DNA from: Bacillus testis
GTDB lineage: Bacteria > Bacillota > Bacilli > Bacillales > DSM-1321
Assembly: GCF_001243895.1 (NCBI RefSeq)
Contig: NZ_LN851186.1
Span: forward strand, 2,454,162 to 2,518,161
Reading direction: 5' to 3'
Length of the DNA: 64,000 nucleotides
A model generated the notes under the pieces. It was not told the DNA's origin. It worked only from the letters and a program-made list of their open reading frames with translations, and did not search any database. Positions 37,324 to 46,703 of this stretch are shown here, piece by piece; position 1 is the stretch's first letter, and each line of letters opens with the position of its first letter. The translations under genes and the position numbers were made by a program.

Positions 37324-38013
37324 TCATTCATTAAGAATCAGTACCTGATTGATAAAAATTTGGTCAGAATCCAATTTATTGAGCTGAAGCAGCCTGTACA
37401 CCGGCACATGATAGCGGTTGCCGATGCTGCTCAATGTATCGCCTTCCCTCACGATATATTTCATCTGGCTTCTGCTGTTCATGACTGGCATGGCTTCTTG
37501 TTCTGACGGTACGCCTCCAACAGCCATTGAAGGATTAATCGCATTTTGTTTATCAAATGTCCATTCAGGCTTATGTATTTCAAAGTGAAGATGGACGCCA
37601 TCGGATGCACCGGTGTTACCCATTTCTCCGATACGCTGCCCCTTCTTGATAGATTGTCCTTCCTTAACGAACCGCTTGTAAAGATGTGCATATACGGTCT
37701 CATATGAATGGTTAGAATGGGTGATAAATACAACTTCTCCATACGTTTGCGATGTATAGGACTTCGAAACCACCCCGTCCTTCGCCGCCACGACCGGTGA
37801 ACGATATTCACCGGCAATGTCGATGCCTTTATGAGTGCCCCCACGGGCGCCAAAATGGTCGCTGATTTCCCCGCGGGCGGGCCAAATCCATTCTTCTCCA
37901 AACCCTTCATGGGAAGGGGCTGCTGCTTTACCAGTTGTGCCGCCTATAAACAGCATGCCGATAAAAGCTGCAACAATTAATGCAATCAATACTCTTTTGC
38001 CGTAATCAAGCAT
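37324..38013 (-). CDS. M23 metallopeptidase with C-terminal LysM
   Basis: 229 residues: a membrane anchor or signal segment (about 8-30), an M23 (LytM-type) peptidase domain (about 45-155) with zinc ligands in HKGIDIAG and HLHFEI, and a C-terminal LysM domain (about 184-229). Likely an extracytoplasmic peptidoglycan endopeptidase. GTAGGAGG lies 11 nt before the ATG. It is next to rsiX-sigX, a regulon for envelope modification, but has its own leader. Exact bond specificity is not deducible. Confidence 0.85.
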   Translation of the reverse strand: MLDYGKRVLIALIVAAFIGMLFIGGTTGKAAAPSHEGFGEEWIWPARGEISDHFGARGGTHKGIDIAGEYRSPVVAAKDGVVSKSYTSQTYGEVVFITHSNHSYETVYAHLYKRFVKEGQSIKKGQRIGEMGNTGASDGVHLHFEIHKPEWTFDKQNAINPSMAVGGVPSEQEAMPVMNSRSQMKYIVREGDTLSSIGNRYHVPVYRLLQLNKLDSDQIFINQVLILNE

Positions 38014-38222
38014 AATAATAAAGTGCCTCCTACTGAATTCATTCCTCCCTAACGTATGCGGAAAGAGAGAATTTCAGAACTGCAAATGTACCAATTGGCA
38101 ATCTTTTTACCAAAATAACCACGTTTACTAGCTTTCTCCATCCCTTAAAAAGTATGCATGGACCTTTTAGGGCATTTTTTCATCTCCCCTGGCCCTTATT
38201 TCGCCAATAAGCCACAAGGAAC

Positions 38223-38252
38223 AAAAAAAGAGAGGCGCACTTCACGACTCTC
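38223..38252 (-). terminator. Terminator of sigX-rsiX
   Basis: AGAGAGTCG/CGCCTCTCT stem followed by TTTTTTT on the minus strand, 10 nt after the rsiX stop. Confidence 0.75.
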
Positions 38253-38262
38253 TAATCAGCCT

Positions 38263-39489
38263 TTAATCGGCGGCAAGCATATTAGGTGCATTTGGCACAT
38301 CTACTTCTTCTTCCAAATTGATGGTGCCAATCATAGGCAGTCCAGCGTTAAGGAAACGCACCGCTTTAAAGCCGAATTCGCGTGCAGCCAGCAAGATCGC
38401 ATGAATACCGGTGATCCCCTCCTCGTTATCTTCCATCGAACAGCCATCAGCAAAAGTGACAACGACCGCATCCCCCTCTTTCTGTATATCCTTAAAGTCT
38501 ACATAATCAGGAATACTAGCCAGCATTCCCGGCTCTTCCCCTCCCTGTTTCATCGCCTGCAAAGCTTGAAGCAAGTCGCTGAAGCTTTCCTGAGTTGGAA
38601 CAAATAAAGAAGAGGAGGAATGTTGGCCTTGATAGACCAATACAGCCCTCTGCGGATAGGGGTTGACAGCAATGGACTGTTCCATTTCGCCAGATTCACC
38701 GTCCTGCTGTATGATCAGCCTGGTTATGCCTATATATCTCATTGTCTCCATAAGCGAATCAAGCCACCGCTTATCAGGATCACTTTCTCCGCCTAGCTGT
38801 CCGGATGTCTCAAGAGTTACAGCTTGGTGGTCGGGGAGATAGGACAGCAATCCCATATCCCGGCTAAATGAATCTAAACCGTATTTACTGTAATCCTTTT
38901 CTTTGATCATCGCTAAAAAAGCAGCTAATTTCCCTTCTACTGTCGCATCCTTGACAGGGACTGTAATGGGCACGACCATCTGCTTGTCCTTCAGGGGAAG
39001 CGCTATCGTAGCATAGCTCGACTGCACTGCTTCTTGATTATAGAAAGAAGCACTTCCTACACCCGCCGCCATGATTCCCTGGCTGGCATTCTGTTTGGCT
39101 TTCGCAGGCGGATTTCCGGTTTCCTCCTTTGTGGGAATTGCTTTCTTTTTCGCTACAGATGCCTTTCTAGCATCGTCCGTTTCCTTCACCTGATCCTTTT
39201 GCGGTGTTTCCGGTTTTAGGGATAACTCCTGCCTATCCTGGAGGCTATCGCTCTTTTCTTCCCCAGATGTATCCTGCCAAAGTGAAATGGTTGCGAATGT
39301 AGCCACACAGGCAACAGCAGCCGATGAAACAGCGAATGGCAACCATCTGCGTTTTTTTCTGAGCCGGTCCTGGTTCATCCGTTCCTCAATTCGGCTCCTG
39401 ACCCATTCAGGATCTCTGCGGTCACGAATAGATGGCATCTGCGCCAAGTACTCTTCCAGCCTATTTCCGTTCCAATCTGACTCCTTCAT
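38263..39489 (-). CDS. rsiX: Anti-sigma-X factor RsiX
   Basis: Membrane protein that holds SigX inactive. 408 residues: a cytoplasmic N-terminus that should bind SigX, one membrane helix (about 47-68), a polar Lys/Glu-rich linker, and a large extracytoplasmic part with two GerMN-like segments. It overlaps sigX by 29 nt in another frame, so the two are co-transcribed. Assignment rests on the operon and topology, since sequence conservation in the outer part is low. Confidence 0.88.
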   Translation of the reverse strand: MKESDWNGNRLEEYLAQMPSIRDRRDPEWVRSRIEERMNQDRLRKKRRWLPFAVSSAAVACVATFATISLWQDTSGEEKSDSLQDRQELSLKPETPQKDQVKETDDARKASVAKKKAIPTKEETGNPPAKAKQNASQGIMAAGVGSASFYNQEAVQSSYATIALPLKDKQMVVPITVPVKDATVEGKLAAFLAMIKEKDYSKYGLDSFSRDMGLLSYLPDHQAVTLETSGQLGGESDPDKRWLDSLMETMRYIGITRLIIQQDGESGEMEQSIAVNPYPQRAVLVYQGQHSSSSLFVPTQESFSDLLQALQAMKQGGEEPGMLASIPDYVDFKDIQKEGDAVVVTFADGCSMEDNEEGITGIHAILLAAREFGFKAVRFLNAGLPMIGTINLEEEVDVPNAPNMLAAD

Positions 39490-40015
39490 CGGCCTTAGCC
39501 TCCTTTCGCTGTTCTTCCTCCATGATTTTCTTCAAATTTTTTAATGCCCTGTGCTGTGTGGTTTTCACTTTAGCGACCGTCCATCCAAGAGCCTCGGCGC
39601 TTTCTGTGATTGACAATGCTTGAATATAACGAAGGATGATAACCATCCGCTGGTCAGTCGAACATTTCTCCAAGCATCTATAAACCATTCTTGTTTCTTC
39701 ATTGCTTTCCGCGATTTCCTCAGGCAACGGCTGAATGTCGGCCACACTGTCCCTGCTCCAATCAAAATTATCCAGCAGCCGCTGCTTCCAGCTTTTGTGC
39801 TTTCTGAAATAGTCGATCGCTGTATTTCTAGCGATCGAATATAGCCATGTCTTCTCACTGCTTTTATTTTCAAAACGATGATATGCGTGAAGCACTTTGA
39901 TATAAACTTCCTGCATTAAATCCTCTGCAGTCTGACGGTCCTTCACCATATAAAATAAAAATTGAAAAAGTTCCTGATGATACTTCTCGTATAAATTTTG
40001 GAAAACGGAGTCCAT
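39461..40015 (-). CDS. sigX: ECF sigma factor SigX
   Basis: 184-residue group IV sigma factor that in B. subtilis controls envelope-modifying genes and resistance to cationic peptides. Region 2 (about 8-75, with AEDLMQEVYIKVL) and region 4 (about 115-165, SITESAEALGWTVAKVKTTQHRA in part) are intact. AGGGGGAAG precedes the ATG. Its own promoter class lies upstream, which implies autoregulation. Gene order resDE-sigX-rsiX matches B. subtilis. Confidence 0.94.
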   Translation of the reverse strand: MDSVFQNLYEKYHQELFQFLFYMVKDRQTAEDLMQEVYIKVLHAYHRFENKSSEKTWLYSIARNTAIDYFRKHKSWKQRLLDNFDWSRDSVADIQPLPEEIAESNEETRMVYRCLEKCSTDQRMVIILRYIQALSITESAEALGWTVAKVKTTQHRALKNLKKIMEEEQRKEAKADEGVRLERK

Positions 40016-40041
40016 ATTTCTTCCCCCTCCGTCATTAGTTT

Positions 40042-40068
40042 GTCGTATTCTTTCGAGAAAAGGTTACA
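40042..40068 (-). promoter_or_regulatory. SigX-type autoregulatory promoter
   Basis: Minus-strand TGTAAC with CTT (from 40068), about 17-nt spacing to CGAC (40045-40042), matching the ECF SigX/SigW pattern (TGTAAC and CGwC). It is 27 nt upstream of sigX. Confidence 0.8.
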
Positions 40069-40479
40069 CTCCCCTAAACACCCCTGGAATACGCAGCATA
40101 ATAACGAAATATTGGCTGTTCTTCCCTCTCGTCCTTCTGTCTATCGTTCTCATTTTTATATCAAGCATTCTAGAAAAAAGCCTGCTGTACCTATAATTGC
40201 ATCATAAACGATGTGTTCAATCATACCATCCCTTACCTATTTGTGCCACCTCGGCTATTGCCCAGCAGGCTGCCGTGAATGGAATGAGCCCTGACCACAT
40301 GATCAGGGCTTGTACCTGCTATTCATCTATTAGGCTGGCATGAACAATTATTTGGCTGAGTAGTGAAGAAAAATATTAAACAAGGTTTCACCTATCCGCA
40401 AGCCCATAACCATTCTTTTTATGGTAACATATAATGTATAATTTTTACATTTATACATTAGAGGAGGAAGTGCCTACCC
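40069..40479. other. sigX to membrane-protein gene intergenic region
   Basis: A 9-bp-stem hairpin AGCCCTGA/TCAGGGCT (near 40286-40310) lacks a T-run. No gene or repeat is recognised; it should contain the promoter of the gene at 40480. Confidence 0.45.
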
Positions 40480-40905
40480 ATGAAAAAAAGAATAGGGATA
40501 CTGACCGCAACGTTCCTATCCGCCATCCTTTTTTGTGCATTATTGACCATTACCTCCATGTCTCCTCTAGCGGAAACCGGCAAGCATGCCAACCAATTTG
40601 GGTCAGTCGAAATGTGGATGGAATTAGGAATGGTGCTTTTGTTTTATTTGTTTCCCCTAATCATCTATACGGCGGGGCTTCGCATGATGAAATTCGTCTT
40701 AGCCTTGTTTTGCGGCATAGGACTGCTGGCGAATTCCTTCTTTCTGGTCTTCGCACTTATAATGGCGGAATTTAAAGAGATCGGTTGGGTTTATTTAACT
40801 TCCATCATCGGTCTTTGCATAGCCGGGATGCTGGTCCATTTCATATGGTTTCTCATCGCATTCCGGCCTTCTTCCTCACCAAAAGAGACTAATCACCCCA
40901 TCTGA
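40480..40905 (+). CDS. Small four-helix membrane protein (possibly DUF5391)
   Basis: 141 residues with four predicted membrane helices (about 7-27, 47-67, 70-92 and 102-125) and a polar C-terminus. GAGGAGG lies 12 nt before the ATG, rather far. The N-terminus and the ANQFGS segment resemble DUF5391 proteins of Bacillus, but I am not sure. It lies on the opposite strand between sigX and resE, where B. subtilis has no gene. Function unknown. Confidence 0.65.
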   Translation: MKKRIGILTATFLSAILFCALLTITSMSPLAETGKHANQFGSVEMWMELGMVLLFYLFPLIIYTAGLRMMKFVLALFCGIGLLANSFFLVFALIMAEFKEIGWVYLTSIIGLCIAGMLVHFIWFLIAFRPSSSPKETNHPI

Positions 40906-40954
40906 CATCTTGAACAAACCATTTTTTCATCCTTCTGGTCCCAAGAAACAAAAA

Positions 40955-40978
40955 GAAGAGATCACAAGGATCTCTTTG
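40955..40978 (+). terminator. Possible terminator of the 40480 gene
   Basis: AGAGATC/GATCTCT stem with the weak tail TTGATAG. Confidence 0.4.
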
Positions 40979-41051
40979 ATAGCCTATTTATTGCCTAATG
41001 TACCAAAAAAGTAAGCCGTTTCTTATGTAACGATATTTTTCGGCAAACATT

Positions 41052-42836
41052 TTAATCAGCATCATAAACGATCGTACTTTGCGGAATGGTGAAAGTAAAT
41101 GTCGTTCCTTTTCCCATTTCGGAAACGACAGAAATGTCCCCATTATGAGCTTTGATGATATTCTGGGCGATTGCGAGACCAAGCCCAGTCCCAGATTGGC
41201 CGCGTGTCCTTGCTTTATCCGCTTTGTAGAAACGTTCAAAAACGAACGGCAGGTCTTCCTGTGGAATGCCGGAACCAGAATCCTGCACCTGGATCATCAA
41301 TTGGTCATTCACGATGTCTTGTATGACCGTCACTGTGCCTGGTGCCGGTGTATGGCGGATGGCATTATCGATTAAATTCGTCAGGACCTGTTCAATCCTG
41401 TCTGGATCCATGACCCAGATATAGTCAGGGTCATGAAGATCCGTTTGGACCGTGATGCCTTTCTCTTTAGCAAGCCCGAAGAATTTGGAAGCAATCCGTT
41501 TTAGATAATCCCGGAGCTCAACTTCCTCATAACTCAGGTTAATATAACCTGCTTCCATCCTTGCCAGGTCAAGGAGATCATTCACCAATCTTCCCATCCG
41601 GAGAGATTCATCATAAATGATTTGTGCCATATCCTTCTTCTCTTCATCCGTTTGGGCAATATCATCAATAATCGCCTCGCTGTATCCCTGAAGCATGGAA
41701 ATCGGCGTCCGCAATTCATGGGAAACATTCGCGATAAAATCATTTCGCATTTTATTCAACTTGCGGTCTTCGGTCATATCGCGAAGAACAGCCACGGCGC
41801 CGCGAATATTTTCATTATTATATAATGGGCTGACAATGATTACCCAATAATGGTCCGACAACTTGATTTCGCCGATCTGTTCCACTTCCCTTTCGACCGT
41901 CGCCTGGAAGAGCTGCTGCAGTTCTTCCGGAGCTTCTTTGATCGAACGGGCCCCATGCTTTCCTTTATTCCAATAGTCCATGAATACATCTGCAGGAGGA
42001 TTAGTAGAAAGGATTGTACCGTCGACACGGATGGTGAGGACACCGTCCGCCATCGAGCTCAAGATACTGGAAAGATTCTCTTTTTCCCGGCTCAACTCAT
42101 CCATATTGAATTTCAGCTGCTTGCCCATTTTGTTGAAGGCATGCGCCAATTCACCGATTTCATCATTGGATGGGCTCGGCACCTTTGTGTCGAATTTCCC
42201 CTTGGCCACTTCAAAAACGGCTTCCCTCATCTTACGGAGCGGAGCAGTAATCCGGGTCGAGAGGAAAAAGGCGAAAATCGTCGTCAGAATAATGGCTACA
42301 CCGGCAGCAAGGATAATAAATTTAGTTGTCGACTGGATGGTCGCCCTCATCGTATCAAGGGATTGGTACACAAATATAACACCCTGCTGCTTGTCGTCCT
42401 TCAACGGGACACCGACAATCATAACCGGCATTTCATCCTCCGTCGACTTGTTAAGCACAAGTTCCTTCTTCACTGTTTTGCCGTCCTCGAATACAGACGA
42501 AAGCTGCTTGTCCTTCTCGATTGTATGTAATGACAGCTGAAATTTTTTATCGCTATTGTCAGAGAAGTAGATATGATCCTTGTCCTTTACAATCATGATT
42601 TTCTTTGAACGGCCTAATAATTGTGATGATATCTCTAAGGTATAGCGCGGATCTTCATGGTACTCAAGTATCTGTACAATCCGGTTGGCTGTCACAAGCA
42701 AATCATCTTCCACTTGATGAACCTGAAAATTTTGAAAAAACTCCAGGAGGAGCACCGTCAATATGAGCAGTACAAAAGATACTAACAATAGAATGGTAAG
42801 CCATAGCTTACCAACGACGCTCCTTAGAAATATCAT
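41052..42836 (-). CDS. resE: Sensor histidine kinase ResE
   Basis: Controls aerobic and anaerobic respiration with ResD. 594 residues: TM1 (about 10-30), extracytoplasmic domain (to about 170), TM2 (about 172-195), HAMP, PAS (about 255-355), HisKA with the phospho-accepting His in NVSHELRTP, and HATPase_c with DNAIRHTP, DSGSGIP and GTGLGLAI. Its ATG overlaps the resD stop (TAATG). Confidence 0.95.
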   Translation of the reverse strand: MIFLRSVVGKLWLTILLLVSFVLLILTVLLLEFFQNFQVHQVEDDLLVTANRIVQILEYHEDPRYTLEISSQLLGRSKKIMIVKDKDHIYFSDNSDKKFQLSLHTIEKDKQLSSVFEDGKTVKKELVLNKSTEDEMPVMIVGVPLKDDKQQGVIFVYQSLDTMRATIQSTTKFIILAAGVAIILTTIFAFFLSTRITAPLRKMREAVFEVAKGKFDTKVPSPSNDEIGELAHAFNKMGKQLKFNMDELSREKENLSSILSSMADGVLTIRVDGTILSTNPPADVFMDYWNKGKHGARSIKEAPEELQQLFQATVEREVEQIGEIKLSDHYWVIIVSPLYNNENIRGAVAVLRDMTEDRKLNKMRNDFIANVSHELRTPISMLQGYSEAIIDDIAQTDEEKKDMAQIIYDESLRMGRLVNDLLDLARMEAGYINLSYEEVELRDYLKRIASKFFGLAKEKGITVQTDLHDPDYIWVMDPDRIEQVLTNLIDNAIRHTPAPGTVTVIQDIVNDQLMIQVQDSGSGIPQEDLPFVFERFYKADKARTRGQSGTGLGLAIAQNIIKAHNGDISVVSEMGKGTTFTFTIPQSTIVYDAD

Positions 42837-43552
42837 TATTCATTCACAACCTCGAATTTGTATCCAACTCCCCAAACCGTAACAATCATTTTGGCAGCCT
42901 CTTCGGATACCCTGTTCAGCTTTTCTCTCAATCGTTTCACATGCGTATCGACTGTACGGAGATCTCCAAAGAATTCATAGTGCCAAACTTCTTTCAGCAA
43001 TTGCTCGCGGTCGAACACCTTGTCCGGAGCTTTCGCTAGGAAATACAGCAATTCATATTCTTTCGGTGTCAGCGACACTTCCTTCTGGTCGGCTGTCACA
43101 CGATGGGCATCATTATCGATTGTCAAATGCGGAAGGACGATAATATCCTTTGTCGTTGTATCCGCTTGAATAAAGGTTGTTTTGGAAGACCGGCGCAGCA
43201 ATGCCTTCACGCGCAGCACAACTTCACGCGGTGAGAAAGGTTTGACGATATAATCATCCGTACCCACTTCGAATCCCTGGACACGGTTGATTTCTTCTCC
43301 TTTTGCTGTCAGCATGATAACCGGAGTCGATTTCTTCTCTCGCAGTTCACGGCACACTTCAATGCCATCCTTGCCCGGCATCATGATATCTAGAAGGATA
43401 AGATCATAGTCGTTCGCAGATGCTTTGGCCAATGCCTCATTACCGTCTGCCGCTTCGTCAATCATATATTCTTCTCTCTCTAAGTACATTTTTAATAGCC
43501 TGCGGATTCTTTCTTCATCATCCACTACTAAAATTCTAATTTCGCTGTCCAT
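42836..43552 (-). CDS. resD: Response regulator ResD
   Basis: OmpR-family regulator of respiratory genes. 238 residues: receiver domain with DDEE, phospho-acceptor Asp in LLDIMMPG and the conserved Lys in VKPFSP; C-terminal winged helix (about 140-235) with TPKEYELL and VDTHVKRLR. GGGGAGG precedes the ATG. Unlike B. subtilis, resABC do not lie immediately upstream. Confidence 0.95.
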   Translation of the reverse strand: MDSEIRILVVDDEERIRRLLKMYLEREEYMIDEAADGNEALAKASANDYDLILLDIMMPGKDGIEVCRELREKKSTPVIMLTAKGEEINRVQGFEVGTDDYIVKPFSPREVVLRVKALLRRSSKTTFIQADTTTKDIIVLPHLTIDNDAHRVTADQKEVSLTPKEYELLYFLAKAPDKVFDREQLLKEVWHYEFFGDLRTVDTHVKRLREKLNRVSEEAAKMIVTVWGVGYKFEVVNE

Positions 43553-44006
43553 CTTATTGCCTCCCCTGTTTGCATATCATCCTTAATGTATAAGCCTGAT
43601 TATGCATCAATGAAATAAGACCCTCTTTTTATGCGTTTTCAACTCTTTCATTATATATAAAAAGAGATAAAAGCGAAATAACCTTTATTCATTTCCCCAA
43701 TACTAGCTGATTCCCCCACTTGCTCGACGAAGAAGGGAAGCGAGACATCAAGCGCCAGTAAGAACTTAGGGTGGTTCAAGGAATGAGCGGCATGGAAAAT
43801 GAAACCCCTCACCGTTCAACATTTCACTTTATCTCAGAGTTGCTATTCCTAGCCTTGCTGCAGCAGCAGCCTTCTATTCTATTGTAATAAATTTGAGTAA
43901 ATATACAACCCATGCACCGAACGATTTTTCAAATAACCTATTTTATTCAATAATTTATTCATAATACCCCTATTTTTTGGATAAATATTTAAAAAAACGA
44001 ATACAG
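43553..44006. other. resD upstream region and synteny breakpoint
   Basis: About 450 nt without a supportable gene. It must hold the resD promoter, which is not obvious. Gene order typical of Bacillus ends here. Confidence 0.5.
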
Positions 44007-44034
44007 AAAAAGCCGCCATCGCCATGGCAGCTTT
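44007..44034 (-). terminator. Terminator of the GNAT pseudogene
   Basis: AAAGCTGCCAT/ATGGCGGCTTT stem and TTTTC on the minus strand, immediately after the old stop codon. Confidence 0.7.
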
Positions 44035-44036
44035 CA

Positions 44037-44616
44037 TTATTCAATATGCCCAGTGATAGACTCATCACGTAATATGCCGCAGATTTCCAGGTCTACCATA
44101 CCCTGATTGCCCCAGAAAGCAAATTGGCGAAGTGCCCCCTCCAGTCTAAATCCGTTTTTCAACAGCACTTTTTAGAGGCCTTATTCTCCGGAAGAACTTC
44201 TGCCTGGACGCGGTTGACCCCCGCTACCGTGAAAAGGAAGGAGAGTGCACAGCCAATCGCCCTGCGCAATCCCCTTGCCCAATGCTTTTCCTGCAGCAAG
44301 GTATCCAATTGTTAAGGCATTAACTTTTTTATCGAGGGCGAACACATCCATAAAGCCGATTAACTCTTCCTTCCTGTCCTCACATATTCCCCACTTCAAT
44401 TTAGAATGCCTCCCATAGTCGCGCGCTCGAAATGGCCGATTGTCTTCTCCACCGTTTTTTATATGCTTCGGCGTAATCCCGCACATACGGAACACACGCT
44501 CTGTCATAAAGCACAAATAGCTCATCCAGATGTACTGCCTCTATCTTTTTCTAGAGGATGCCGCTATGTTTCAGCACAGGGAATTGGCCGAACAGAACAT
44601 CGCTTTCCATGTTCAT
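44037..44616 (-). pseudogene. Decayed GNAT acetyltransferase
   Basis: Remnant of a RimJ/RimL-type N-acetyltransferase. Fragments in different frames line up in order: MNMESDVLFGQ, LDELFVLYDRA, the acetyl-CoA region (ALTIGYL, GKGIA), RVQAEVLPEN, GFRLEGALRQFAFW, and ITGHIE at a stop at 44037. Several frameshifts and stops separate them, so no functional product is expected. A terminator still follows. Confidence 0.8.
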
Positions 44617-44633
44617 CTTCCTTCCACTTTGGG

Positions 44634-45503
44634 CTAAAGCCTTCCATCCAGCCGGACATCATTCATATATCGGTTCCTGCGGATGATGGCTTCAGCCGTT
44701 CGTTTGGTGCCGTCAATGACGGGTATACCGCTCCTGCGATACAGAAGAATCCATCTGATGAGAGCGATTCCTTCGAATAGGATGAGCTCATCATTAGTCA
44801 TCGGCATGCGCGCCAAATAGTGCTCCAGGAAGAGACCTGGTACATCTCCAGGCAACGGATAGATCTGCATCAAAAGCAGCGTCTAGGCGACATCATAACG
44901 GCGGTCGCCAAACTGGATGTTCGTCCAATCAATGATGGTCATTTCCCCTTCATTCTCAACGACATTTTCCCAGTGAAGGTCGCCATGGATCATATCAAAC
45001 TGCCGAATATCCACCATGGATAACAGTTGTTCGAGTTTCTCTTGCAAATCTGGATATTCAGAGCACGCCGGAAAAAAGTAAGACGGAAAATCTTTAACCC
45101 CAAGCTGCATTTCATTCTTCATAGAGGTTGGAATATCATGCAGACTCGCAAGCGCATCGGCCATGGATACCAGCTTATCAGGCGCCACTTCACGCATGCA
45201 TTCTCCATCATAACTAGTCAACAGAACCGGGGCGCCATTTTCCGCCGTTCCCCATCCATGCGGTTCGGCAACAGCGATGCCTTGGCAAGCCAATGCCTTC
45301 AACAGCCGGAATTGTTTTTCCGCATCCGGCTTTGCTTGTTTATTCAAGATTTTCAGAACGAAAAAGTGCCCGCAAGCCTCCACCATTTTCACTTCCGCTT
45401 CCAGGCCTTGCTTCATCGGAAACTCGTTGAACCGGCAACCATCCAAGTTTTCCAATATCTCGCTTTTTTCTTTCCATTTAACTCTTACCGTTAATGTGTC
45501 CAT
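44634..45503 (-). pseudogene. Aminoglycoside-phosphotransferase-like gene with amber stop
   Basis: A protein-kinase-like small-molecule phosphotransferase of about 289 codons. The catalytic loop MIHGDLHWENV and the metal-binding IIDW are intact. A TAG at 44883-44885 follows RRYDVA; the same frame continues as TLLLMQIYPL to 44634, so a single base change (for example TGG to TAG) has cut off the last quarter. The substrate is unknown and antibiotic resistance should not be assumed. Its neighbour is also decayed. Confidence 0.85.
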
Positions 45504-45696
45504 TTATTCCTGCCTTTTCTTGTACCAATAAAATTCCATACTATTTTAAGGAAAAATATGTCATATAAAAATAGATCTGTCAATCTCCTTTTTTAGGTTC
45601 AAAACTTGTCTTGATATGGGTATACATCTTACAGCGGAGTTTTTGCCAAGGCTTTTTAGACACCATGAAAATACCAAAAAACAAGGAGGCGATTGT

Positions 45697-46686
45697 ATGA
45701 AAAAAATCCTTAATGACCCCAACCAAGTTGTGAAGGATATGTTAGCCGGGCTGGTAGCGGCGCATGGCGGTGTACTGAAGCAGCTGCCCGGCACAACCGT
45801 TGTGGCGAAGAAAGAAAGCCCGGTAAAAGGCAAGGTCGGGCTGGTGAGCGGCGGCGGAAGCGGCCATGAACCGGCACATGCCGGCTATATCGGGAAGGGC
45901 ATGCTTGATGCCGCTGTCTGCGGAGAAGTTTTTACATCACCGACACCCGACCAAGTACAGGAAGCCATCAAAGCGGTCGATGGCGGCGCAGGCGTGTTGT
46001 TGATTGTTAAGAATTACAGCGGCGATGTAATGAACTTCGATATGGCGGCGGAACTGGCCAAAATGGAAGAGATTGAAGTAGAACAAGTCATCGTCAACGA
46101 TGATGTAGCCATCGAGGACCCCGCTTCCAGAAGAGGAATCGCCGGCACTGTATTCGTACATAAGATTGCCGGCGCAAAAGCGGAAAGCGGTGCCTCATTG
46201 GCCGAAGTGAAAGCAACAGCCGAAAAAGCCATTCAAAACTTGCGGTCCATGGGAATGGCACTCAGCGCCTGCACCATCCCGGCGGCTGGCAAACCAGGGT
46301 TTACGATTGCAAGCGATGAGATGGAACTGGGAATGGGCATTCACGGCGAACCCGGCATCGAGACTCTTCCCCTCTCACCCGCCGATGCAATCGCCGATCA
46401 GCTGCTTGCTCCAATTTTAAAGGAAGGCATATATGAGGAAGGCGATGAAGTCGCCTTAATGATTAATGGACTGGGCAGCACGCCCCTTATGGAACAATAT
46501 ATCCTGGCAGGTAATGTCCTGGACCGCTTGAAAAGCAGGAAACTGAATGTTTGCCGAACCTTCGTAGGCGATTATATGACGGCAATCGATATGGCCGGGG
46601 TTTCAGTCACGCTGTTGAAGCTCGATGAAGAACTAAAAGAACTGCTCCTTGCCCCTTCAGACGCCCAACATTTTACGATCCAATAA
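45697..46686 (+). CDS. dhaK: Dihydroxyacetone kinase subunit DhaK
   Basis: Binds dihydroxyacetone covalently for phosphorylation by DhaL-ADP, using phosphate from the PTS through DhaM. 329 residues. GSGHEPAHAGYIGKG and the substrate-binding His in GMGIHGEPG (near residue 215) are present. The ATG at 45697 follows AAGGAGGC; the earlier ATG at 45616 is rejected. First of dhaKLM. Confidence 0.96.
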   Translation: MKKILNDPNQVVKDMLAGLVAAHGGVLKQLPGTTVVAKKESPVKGKVGLVSGGGSGHEPAHAGYIGKGMLDAAVCGEVFTSPTPDQVQEAIKAVDGGAGVLLIVKNYSGDVMNFDMAAELAKMEEIEVEQVIVNDDVAIEDPASRRGIAGTVFVHKIAGAKAESGASLAEVKATAEKAIQNLRSMGMALSACTIPAAGKPGFTIASDEMELGMGIHGEPGIETLPLSPADAIADQLLAPILKEGIYEEGDEVALMINGLGSTPLMEQYILAGNVLDRLKSRKLNVCRTFVGDYMTAIDMAGVSVTLLKLDEELKELLLAPSDAQHFTIQ

Positions 46687-46703
46687 CAGAAAGGAAGGAT
46701 ATC

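Noticed and set aside
43760..43800. Second AGGGTGGTTC motif upstream of resD
   Set aside because: Isolated 10-mer without T-box structure; chance.
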